A program made the translations under genes and the position numbers. A stretch of DNA of 5,211 nt from JAQBDA01 sp041301185 (GTDB taxonomy: Bacteria; Chloroflexota; Anaerolineae; Anaerolineales; UBA4823), in assembly GCA_041301185.1 (NCBI GenBank), contig JBFYSV010000184.1:1-5211 (forward strand). The letters run 5' to 3'. Below are positions 1-5,109 of this stretch, piece by piece (within the stretch, counting starts at the first letter, position 1; the number at the start of each line of letters is the position of its first letter). The notes under the pieces are model-generated. The model did not search any database, was not told the origin of the DNA, and was given only the letters and a program-made list of their open reading frames with translations.

Positions 1-1
1 G

Positions 2-784
2 GCGACCGCCGGGGAAATCATGATCGACGGTCATAACATGCGCACCGCGCGCGGCGCGGAGATGATGTCCATCCGGCGCGAGGCGCAGATCATCTTCCAG
101 GACCCGTACGCCTCGCTCAACCCGCGCTGGACGGTTAGCGCCATCATCGGAGAGCCGCTGCGGGTGCACAACCTGCTGCCCCAAGGCGCTGCCCGGGATG
201 AACGCGTCCACGAGCTGATGCTCAAGGTAGGGCTGAGCCCGCGCCTGATCAACCGCTTCCCGCACGAGTTCTCCGGCGGGCAGCGCCAGCGGATCGGTGT
301 AGCGCGCGCCCTGGCTTCCAACCCCGAGTTTATCGTCTGCGACGAGCCAATCTCCGCCCTGGATGTCTCCATCCAGGCCCAGGTAGTCAACCTGCTCGAG
401 GATCTGCAGGACGAATTCACCCTGACCTATCTGTTCATCGCCCACGACCTGAGCATGGTGCGCCATATCTGCGACCGGGTGGCGGTAATGTACCTGGGGG
501 TGATCGTTGAGCTGGCGGAGCGGGACGAGCTATACGAGAACCCGCTGCACCCCTACACCCAGGCGCTGCTCTCGGCGGTGCCCATCCCCGACCCGAAGAA
601 AGGCCGCGCCCGCCAGCGGATCATCCTGCCGGGCGATGTGCCCAGCCCGGCAAACCCGCCCTCCGGGTGCCGCTTCCACCCGCGCTGTCCAATTGCTAAG
701 GAGCATTGCAAGATGGAGCAGCCCGAATGGCGCGAGATCGGCACCGGGCACTGGGTGGCATGCCACGAAGTAGATGCGGTATAA
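2..784 (+). CDS. oppF/dppF: Oligopeptide/dipeptide ABC transporter ATP-binding protein, OppF/DppF type (5' partial)
   Basis: This is a cytoplasmic ATPase subunit that powers a peptide-type (Opp/Dpp) ABC importer in the inner membrane. The frame is already open at the left edge (residues ATAGEI precede the first ATG at 20), so the true start and the Walker A loop lie upstream; about 260 of the usual 320-340 residues are present. Counting from the Met at 20, visible motifs are the Q-loop FQDPYASLNPR (26-36), the ABC signature FSGGQRQR (84-91), Walker B FIVCDEP (104-110), the D-loop SALD (112-115) and the switch His in IAHDLS (His142). The C-terminal oligopeptide-type extension is intact: NPLHPYTQALLSAVP (174-188), LPGDVPSP, and four cysteines (217, 223, 230, 248). 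The FQDPYASLNPR and PHEFSGGQRQRIGVARAL style fits OppF/DppF better than OppD/DppD. Substrate cannot be told; some relatives carry sugars or nickel. The rest of the transporter operon is presumably upstream. Confidence 0.95.
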   Translation, partial: ATAGEIMIDGHNMRTARGAEMMSIRREAQIIFQDPYASLNPRWTVSAIIGEPLRVHNLLPQGAARDERVHELMLKVGLSPRLINRFPHEFSGGQRQRIGVARALASNPEFIVCDEPISALDVSIQAQVVNLLEDLQDEFTLTYLFIAHDLSMVRHICDRVAVMYLGVIVELAERDELYENPLHPYTQALLSAVPIPDPKKGRARQRIILPGDVPSPANPPSGCRFHPRCPIAKEHCKMEQPEWREIGTGHWVACHEVDAV

Positions 785-785
785 T
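780..785 (+). promoter_or_regulatory. Candidate -10 box (TATAAT) overlapping the ATPase stop codon
   Basis: A perfect TATAAT spans the last base of the final Val codon, the TAA stop and one base beyond. The best -35-like hexamer is GTGGCA at 755-760, matching 4 of 6 positions of TTGACA but with a long 19-nt spacer. Transcription would start near 791-793, inside the left arm of the hairpin, and would serve the MOSC gene at 839. The match could be chance, because TAA stop codons after GTA readily create it. Confidence 0.35.
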
Positions 786-786
786 C

Positions 787-822
787 TAAACCTCCCGCAG
801 GCAGAAACCTGCGGGAGGTTTA
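787..822 (+). terminator. Strong hairpin between the ATPase and MOSC genes, probable terminator
   Basis: The arms 787-801 and 808-822 are perfect 15-bp reverse complements with a GC-rich core (CCTCCCGCAGG / CCTGCGGGAGG) and a 6-nt loop, CAGAAA. It begins 3 nt after the ATPase stop codon. The A-rich left foot and T-rich right foot (TTTA) resemble a short, possibly bidirectional intrinsic terminator, but there is no long U-tract. It ends only 6 nt before the MOSC ribosome site, so it could also act as a 5'-leader structure for that gene. Confidence 0.7.
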
Positions 823-827
823 TAAAC

Positions 828-834
828 GAGGTGA
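828..834 (+). promoter_or_regulatory. Ribosome binding site of the MOSC gene
   Basis: GAGGTGA lies 4 nt before the ATG at 839. It supports this start and lies just outside the 787-822 hairpin, so the folded hairpin would leave it accessible. The spacing is on the short side. Confidence 0.6.
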
Positions 835-838
835 ATCG

Positions 839-1438
839 ATGGATCAGGAGATTAAAGGTACAATCATCAGCGTTCTCATCGGGAATACACCCCACTCCCT
901 GCTCACTACCCCGCTTCATGAAGTCTGCGTGACCCTGGAAGGCTTTGCTGGCGACCTGCACGCCGGATTCACCCGCCCTTCGGATGGTCGCACGCCGCGC
1001 TACCCGCGCGGCACGCCCATCACCAACCGGCGCCAGGTATCGATTGTCTCGGCGGAAGAGCTGGCAGAGATGGCTGCCGAGTTGGGCCTGCCCGAGATCC
1101 GCCCGGAGTGGCTGGGGGCTAACCTGCTGCTGCACGGCATCCCTTACCTGACCCACCTGCCGCCCTCCACCCGCCTGTACTTTGTCAACGGGGTGAGCCT
1201 GTGGGTGACTGGCGAGAACCGCCCGTGCCGCGGCCCGGGGCAGCTCGTCCAGGAGCAGTACCCGCAGATCCCAGAGCTGGCAGCGCGCTTTGTCAAGGCA
1301 GCCCACCACAAGCGCGGCCTGGTGGCGGTGGTGGAGATGGGCGGCTTGCTGCGCCCCGGCGAGGCGGTGGAAGTAAAGGTGCCCGAGCTGCTTACCGGTT
1401 ACCTGCCGGGCAAGAAGATATCAGCTCTCTCTTTATAG
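839..1438 (+). CDS. MOSC domain-containing protein
   Basis: This is a stand-alone MOSC-domain protein of 199 residues, predicted cytosolic with no signal peptide or membrane segment. MOSC is the C-terminal domain of molybdenum cofactor sulfurases; the family is thought to carry or transfer sulfur, or to act with molybdopterin, through a conserved cysteine. Seen here: an N-terminal strand IKGTIISVLIG (5-15), a GFAGDLHAGF segment (35-44) typical of the family, NRRQVSIVSAEEL (63-75), and the candidate catalytic Cys130 in GENRPCRGPG (125-134). The VEMGGLLRPGEAVEV stretch (165-179) forms the usual final strands. The start is fixed by GAGGTGA 4 nt upstream. Its stop overlaps the stop of the convergent dehydrogenase gene by 6 nt. 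No molybdoenzyme or cofactor gene is adjacent, so the substrate is unknown; detoxification of reducible N-hydroxylated or thiol compounds is an alternative role known for some stand-alone MOSC proteins. Confidence 0.9.
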   Translation: MDQEIKGTIISVLIGNTPHSLLTTPLHEVCVTLEGFAGDLHAGFTRPSDGRTPRYPRGTPITNRRQVSIVSAEELAEMAAELGLPEIRPEWLGANLLLHGIPYLTHLPPSTRLYFVNGVSLWVTGENRPCRGPGQLVQEQYPQIPELAARFVKAAHHKRGLVAVVEMGGLLRPGEAVEVKVPELLTGYLPGKKISALSL

Positions 1439-2425
1439 ATTTTTCTGCACTCCATCACGGGCGGCTTCAGCCAATGCATCCAGCACTTGCATCTGGCATA
1501 CGCTCTCCTGTGGAGAGTACGCCAGCTGTGCCCTCCCCAGCACCGCCTGAGCAAAGTGCTCGACCATCTGCTGGTACTCATCTGCGGCAGGCAAGGTGAC
1601 CACCTGCCCTTGCTCATCTTGCGCCTCCCGGAGGGTAAAATGGGCTTCTTTCTCCCAGGGGACAAACGCATCATGGGGCAGCTCGATTGCACCTTTTGAG
1701 CCCACCACAGAGAAGGTTTGCTGCAGGGCGGCGGTAAAGCTGCTCTCCACCACTGCCAGCGCTCCACTGGCAAAGCGTAGCGTACCGACAAAATTCACAT
1801 CCACGCCGCTTTTACTAAATACTGCCTGAGCGGAGACGGCAACCGGCTCAGATCCTAGCAACCAGCGTGCCACGCTGACCCCGTAGCAACCTACGTCCCA
1901 CAAAGAGCCGCCACCCATCTCTGGCTGGAAAAGACGCTCATTGCTACCATCCCGGGTGACCGGAAAAGTGAATGCACTGTGTACCAGTCGGATTTGACCC
2001 AGCGTACCAGTTTCCACCAGCTCTTTAATCCGCAGGCTGCGCGGATGAAAGCGGTACATAAAGGCTTCCATCAATAAACGGTCGTGGCGATGCGCCGCCT
2101 CCGCCATTCCAAGCGCTTCTACCGCGTTCATCGCAAACGGTTTCTCGACCAGCACATGCTTGCCTGCTGCCAGTGCTTTGAGAGTCCATTCTCTGTGCAT
2201 ATGATTGGGCAATGGAATGTACACCGCGTCAATCTCGCTGCTTTCAACCAGCGCAGCGTAATCCCCATAGGCAACCCCTTGCTGATATTCATCCACCAAG
2301 AATTGGGCAATTGCCAGATCGCGGCTGGCAATCCCTTGCAAGGTGCCGTTCTTCGATTTGAGAATGGCGGGGATGACACAGACTTTTGCGATCTGGGCAG
2401 TGCCCATAACACCCCAGCGGACCAT
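1433..2425 (-). CDS. Gfo/Idh/MocA family NAD(P)-dependent oxidoreductase
   Basis: This is a 330-residue cytosolic dehydrogenase of normal length for the glucose-fructose oxidoreductase / inositol dehydrogenase / MocA family. The N-terminal Rossmann fold starts WGVMGTAQIA (4-13), a GxxGTAxIA variant common in the xylose and dihydrodiol dehydrogenase branch. Also seen are the nicotinamide-side motif VEKPFAMN (93-100, Lys95), MEAFMYRFHP (119-128), also typical of that branch, and GGGSLWDVGCYGV (171-183), where Asp177 and Tyr181 occupy the D-x-G-x-(H/Y) catalytic positions. The rest is the C-terminal alpha/beta substrate and dimer domain. Likely substrates are aldoses, keto-sugars such as 1,5-anhydrofructose, or cyclic polyols; the sequence does not decide. 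It is the last gene of the minus-strand operon, 8 nt after the fusion gene, with AGGAGG overlapping that gene's TAG stop, so translation is probably coupled. Its GC is lower than that of the MOSC gene it meets. Confidence 0.93.
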   Translation of the reverse strand: MVRWGVMGTAQIAKVCVIPAILKSKNGTLQGIASRDLAIAQFLVDEYQQGVAYGDYAALVESSEIDAVYIPLPNHMHREWTLKALAAGKHVLVEKPFAMNAVEALGMAEAAHRHDRLLMEAFMYRFHPRSLRIKELVETGTLGQIRLVHSAFTFPVTRDGSNERLFQPEMGGGSLWDVGCYGVSVARWLLGSEPVAVSAQAVFSKSGVDVNFVGTLRFASGALAVVESSFTAALQQTFSVVGSKGAIELPHDAFVPWEKEAHFTLREAQDEQGQVVTLPAADEYQQMVEHFAQAVLGRAQLAYSPQESVCQMQVLDALAEAARDGVQKNL

Positions 2426-2429
2426 GATC

Positions 2430-2435
2430 CCTCCT
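2430..2435 (-). promoter_or_regulatory. Ribosome binding site overlapping the upstream stop codon
   Basis: On the minus strand the sequence reads TAGGAGGGATCATG. The consensus AGGAGG begins within the TAG stop of the ThuA-Gfo gene and lies 4 nt before the ATG at 2425. It fixes the start of the downstream dehydrogenase and implies translational coupling of the two dehydrogenases. Confidence 0.85.
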
Positions 2436-4092
2436 AAATCTCGACCTTCTCCAGGCGACTGCCATTTTCCGCCGAGCGCCTGGCGCTCTCCAATACCGCG
2501 ACGACCCGGGCGGAATGTTCCACGGGCGCTGTTAGGGGTTCTCCCAGTAGCAGGTGATCTGTCAGGTTGTGATGGAATGGGAATTCTGCTTTGGATTGTC
2601 TGGGGAATGTTTGTTCGATGATCTGCCCCCTGCCCTGAATGCGCCGCAGCCTCAGCTCTGCACCCAGCTCCGCAGAGGGAATGTCATGTCTAAGGCAATA
2701 ATGCAGCGGGTCGATGTCGTAAACGGTCACTTCCCGCCAGTGACCCACGATCGAACCGGTGGTACCTAATAAATACCATTTAGGCTTGGGGATAAAAGCC
2801 AGGTCGGAGTGGGTGAACTCCGCTTCATATCCGCTTGAGTAACGTAGCTGGATGCGCTCCTGGTCTGCGTTGGTGATATCCTGCCAGACTCGATTTTGGC
2901 GAGTACAGCACACTTCGCTAATCGTGCCAGGCATCAGATCCAGTATCCAATCCAGGTAATGAGCACCCCAATCGTAGGTCGTACCGCCGGAGATATCTTT
3001 CTCCGAATGCCAGAAACCACATGGATGAGCAAAGCCCCCCACGAAGGTTTCCATGTAGAACAGCTCACCGATCAATGCCTGGGTAACCGCCTGCTTAATG
3101 GCAAGATAGTCATCATCCCAACGCCGGTTCTGGTGACAGCAGAGGAGCAGCTTATGATGATTTGCCTTATCGCGCATAGCATCGGTTTCTGCAGTGTTGA
3201 AGGCCAGCGGCTTTTCAACAATCGTGTGTTTGCCGCTCTCCAGCATCTCCAGTGCCAGGCGAGCATGGCTATTAGGGGGTGTGGTAATGATGACCAGGTC
3301 GATTTCCGGGTCATTTTCCAGATCCTTTGACTGCTGGGTGAATTGGATATCACCCGCCATGAATCGTTCTCGGGCAGCCATCAAGCGCGCTGGACTGAGG
3401 TCACAAATCGCGCGTAACTGAAGCCCAGGCGTTCCTTCAGCGGTCGCCACAGCGTGTAGCTCACCCAGCCAGGGTGGGTATCCAAGCAATCCAACCTTAA
3501 TAACCTGGCCGGGATCGGCAACTCCTGCCAGCCTGCGCATCAACCGGTAAAGGATGCGTGCCAGCATGGGCTGGCTGAGGTCTTGAATGGCGGTCAGGGC
3601 TGCCAAACCATCGCCGTACTGATGCAGGGTAAGCACGGGTTGGTGGGTGTACTGCCAGTCTGCATATAATACAACTTCAACACCCTCAGCCTGGACTGCC
3701 AGGGGAAGAAATATTCCGCTCACATAAAAGGCGTCTGGCAGGCGTACACTGAGCGGGTGTGTTCGCTCTGAGAACAGGATCCGCACTTCGCAATGGGGTC
3801 CCATCCTATGGGGTAAAGCCCCAAACAGGTTGCCAAGGTTCTCATCGACAGAAGCTGTGCCAGTAACCCCCAGGCAACTCCCACCCGCAGCCACAAATTG
3901 CCGGAGTTTCTCGATTTGCTCCGCATCCAGGCAGAAGGGATCGCATAGAATGACCTGATAAGGGGTTAAGTCATCGGGCAGGTAGGCTGCTTTGGTCAGT
4001 CTGCCAGGCGTTTTTTCCAGGAAATCCAGCAGGTATTGTGCACTGGTGTGGATATTTACCAGGCACAGGATAGAAAATGAGACGTGATTCAA
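2434..4092 (-). CDS. ThuA-like domain fused to a Gfo/Idh/MocA oxidoreductase
   Basis: This two-domain protein has 552 residues, against about 330-400 for a plain Gfo/Idh/MocA enzyme. Residues 1-190 resemble ThuA (a class I GATase-like fold): a first strand FSILCLVNIH, LTPYQVILCDPF (42-53), EKLRQFVAAGGSCLGVTG (61-78), a THPLSVRLPDAFYVSG segment (111-126), and a closing QYGDGLAALTAI stretch followed by a helix. The oxidoreductase starts at about 197 (VIKVGLLGYPPWLGELHA). It has the VEKPLAFN motif (292-299, Lys294) and GGTTYDWGAHYLDW (369-382) with Asp374 and His378 as the D-x-G-x-H pair. The dinucleotide loop is atypical: Pro206 stands where the middle glycine of GxGxxG is expected. ThuA and the Gfo-type enzyme ThuB act together in trehalose utilisation by 3-keto sugars, so a keto-glycoside role is inferred. 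The start is TTG; an in-frame TAA lies 6 nt upstream (4096-4098) and no ATG is suitable until residue 97, which would cut the first domain. There is no strong ribosome site. Confidence 0.87.
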   Translation of the reverse strand: MNHVSFSILCLVNIHTSAQYLLDFLEKTPGRLTKAAYLPDDLTPYQVILCDPFCLDAEQIEKLRQFVAAGGSCLGVTGTASVDENLGNLFGALPHRMGPHCEVRILFSERTHPLSVRLPDAFYVSGIFLPLAVQAEGVEVVLYADWQYTHQPVLTLHQYGDGLAALTAIQDLSQPMLARILYRLMRRLAGVADPGQVIKVGLLGYPPWLGELHAVATAEGTPGLQLRAICDLSPARLMAARERFMAGDIQFTQQSKDLENDPEIDLVIITTPPNSHARLALEMLESGKHTIVEKPLAFNTAETDAMRDKANHHKLLLCCHQNRRWDDDYLAIKQAVTQALIGELFYMETFVGGFAHPCGFWHSEKDISGGTTYDWGAHYLDWILDLMPGTISEVCCTRQNRVWQDITNADQERIQLRYSSGYEAEFTHSDLAFIPKPKWYLLGTTGSIVGHWREVTVYDIDPLHYCLRHDIPSAELGAELRLRRIQGRGQIIEQTFPRQSKAEFPFHHNLTDHLLLGEPLTAPVEHSARVVAVLESARRSAENGSRLEKVEI

Positions 4093-4118
4093 GGCTTAGT
4101 CCATTCCCAAATTACCAT
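4089..4118 (-). other. Possible 9-codon leader ORF ending over the TTG start
   Basis: A mini-ORF (MVIWEWTKP) begins at an ATG 2 nt after the aldo/keto reductase TGA stop. Its own TGA overlaps the TTG start of the fusion gene (TTGA). It could feed ribosomes to a poor TTG start by termination and re-initiation. It lacks a clear ribosome site and the peptide is not recognisable, so chance is quite possible. Confidence 0.2.
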
Positions 4119-4120
4119 TA

Positions 4121-4978
4121 TCAAATAAACAGCGGTGCCATTGCAGTTCTTTCAAGCAGCGCCTGCATCTCCTCATCCGAAGGCCTGCGCTGATAGCGAT
4201 GCGCGGCATCCAGCACCCTGGGCAGCAGGTGGATATCCGCCACGCTGTTGAGGAAGACCCCCGGCTCGCCGAGCACCCAGTGGAGGGCAAGATCGATATC
4301 GGCCTGGTCTTCGAGCGGCTGGTACCAGGTGCTGCGGGTGTGGGGTTGGTCGCCCCACGGGGCGCGGGTGATCGACTTGATGGCCTGCACCGCCACGTTG
4401 CGCTGCTTGCAAATCCCGAGAAGCTCGCCAAAATCTGCCGCGTACTGGGGGTTTTGCATCATCACAAAGCTATAAGGGAGCAGCACCGAGTCGAAATCAA
4501 AGCGCTGCAGGGCGTTTTTATGCAGGCGGGCGATGTCCACGCCGTGACCCGTCACGCCGATAAAGCGCACCAGCCCTTGCTGGCGGGCTTCCAGGATGGC
4601 TTCCAGGACGCCGCCCGATCCCAGGGCGATCTCCCACTCCGCCTGGGTGGATAGGTTGTGGATCTGGAACAGGTCCACGTGGTCTGTCTGGAGCAGCTCC
4701 AGGGAGCGGTGCAGAGAGTCGCGCCCTGCCTGGCGGGTGCGATCTTCGGTCTTGGTCGCCAGGAAGAACTGCCCCCGGTAGTGCTTCATCCAGGGACCGA
4801 TGCGGCGCTCCGATTCGCCGTAGACAGCGGCGGTATCGATATGGTTGATGCCGTGCTCCAGGATTACTTCCAGGGTGGCATCCGCTTCTGCCTGGGTAAC
4901 CGAATAGAAGGCGGCCCCTCCGAAGAGGATGCGGGTGCTCTCGTGTCCGGTGCGGCCGAATAATTTTGTTGGGATCAT
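4121..4978 (-). CDS. Aldo/keto reductase
   Basis: This is a 285-residue cytosolic NADPH-dependent oxidoreductase with the (beta/alpha)8 aldo/keto reductase fold, reducing aldehydes or ketones (including sugars and keto-sugars) to alcohols. The full catalytic tetrad is visible: Asp48 and Tyr53 in HIDTAAVYG (46-54), Lys76 in FFLATKTEDR (71-80), and His107 in VDLFQIHN (101-108). LVRFIGVTGHG (136-146) is the usual strand after the catalytic His. The C-terminal third (ALHWVLGEPGVFLNSVADIHLLPRV, split at about 231-254) fits the cofactor-binding part. There is no C-terminal Cys cluster, so it is not of the ferredoxin-like AKR type. The start is supported by AAGGAG 8 nt upstream. It is the first gene of the minus-strand operon, 28 nt before the fusion gene. 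Its GC is nearer that of the left-hand genes than that of the two dehydrogenases after it. Substrate is unknown; reduction of a keto-sugar made by the neighbours is an inference. Confidence 0.93.
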   Translation of the reverse strand: MIPTKLFGRTGHESTRILFGGAAFYSVTQAEADATLEVILEHGINHIDTAAVYGESERRIGPWMKHYRGQFFLATKTEDRTRQAGRDSLHRSLELLQTDHVDLFQIHNLSTQAEWEIALGSGGVLEAILEARQQGLVRFIGVTGHGVDIARLHKNALQRFDFDSVLLPYSFVMMQNPQYAADFGELLGICKQRNVAVQAIKSITRAPWGDQPHTRSTWYQPLEDQADIDLALHWVLGEPGVFLNSVADIHLLPRVLDAAHRYQRRPSDEEMQALLERTAMAPLFI

Positions 4979-4986
4979 CGGAATAT

Positions 4987-4992
4987 CTCCTT
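4987..4992 (-). promoter_or_regulatory. Ribosome binding site of the aldo/keto reductase
   Basis: AAGGAG on the minus strand, 8 nt before the ATG at 4978. It is a near-consensus site that decides the start codon. Confidence 0.8.
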
Positions 4993-5015
4993 CAACATAC
5001 GATTGGCACCCCTGT

Positions 5016-5021
5016 ATTATA
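5016..5021 (-). promoter_or_regulatory. Candidate -10 box for the aldo/keto reductase-dehydrogenase operon
   Basis: A perfect TATAAT on the minus strand, in an AT-rich patch 37 nt before the ATG. It would start transcription near 5009 and give a leader of about 30 nt. No good TTGACA-like -35 hexamer is seen at 16-18 nt (the sequence there is CCTAAA/CCCTAA), so an activator or a non-consensus -35 would be needed. No convincing operator was found. Confidence 0.45.
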
Positions 5022-5044
5022 TGGTAAATGAGAATGTTTTAGGG

Positions 5045-5078
5045 CTGCTTCAGGCGGCATAGCCGCCCAAAACAGCAG
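5045..5078. repeat. Two-tier GC-rich hairpin in the intergenic region
   Basis: The inner stem GGCGGC (5053-5058) / GCCGCC (5062-5067) closes a 3-nt loop, ATA. An outer stem CTGCT (5045-5049) / AGCAG (5074-5078) can pair around it. It lies just upstream of the minus-strand promoter candidate. Neither strand shows a U-tract directly after it, so a simple terminator is not well supported. Confidence 0.5.
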
Positions 5079-5081
5079 TAA

Positions 5082-5100
5082 GGTGCGTCGGCGACGCACC
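5082..5100. repeat. Compact inverted repeat GGTGCGTCG-G-CGACGCACC
   Basis: Nine-base perfect arms surround a single central G. As RNA it would fold with a shorter stem and a small loop. It sits between the two-tier hairpin and the long palindrome. The plus strand continues CTTCT, only weakly U-rich, so it could be part of a terminator for a plus-strand transcript, but no plus-strand gene precedes it closely. Confidence 0.55.
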
Positions 5101-5109
5101 CTTCTACGC

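Noticed and set aside
530..1309. Long minus-strand open frame opposite the ATPase and MOSC genes
   Set aside because: It spans the end of one clear gene, the hairpin and most of another; its translation is Arg/Ala/Gln-rich with no recognisable motif, as expected for the complement of GC-rich coding DNA.
1503..1517. CTCTCC-TGT-GGAGAG hairpin, considered as a terminator for the MOSC gene
   Set aside because: It has a 6-bp stem without a U-tract, lies within the dehydrogenase coding sequence and is 65 nt past the MOSC stop; it is likely chance.
2896..3330. Plus-strand open frame of 144 codons inside the ThuA-Gfo gene
   Set aside because: It is antisense to the EKP and D-x-G-x-H region of the oxidoreductase, with no recognisable domain of its own.
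4093..4120. Frameshift at the start of the ThuA-Gfo gene (ATG at 4118 in another frame)
   Set aside because: The peptide MVIWEWTKP does not extend the ThuA-like first strand, which already begins right after the TTG, so a separate mini-ORF or chance is simpler than a frameshift.
4199..4654. Plus-strand open frame of 151 codons inside the aldo/keto reductase
   Set aside because: It is antisense to a gene with a full catalytic tetrad, has no motif, and is explained by codon bias of the real gene.
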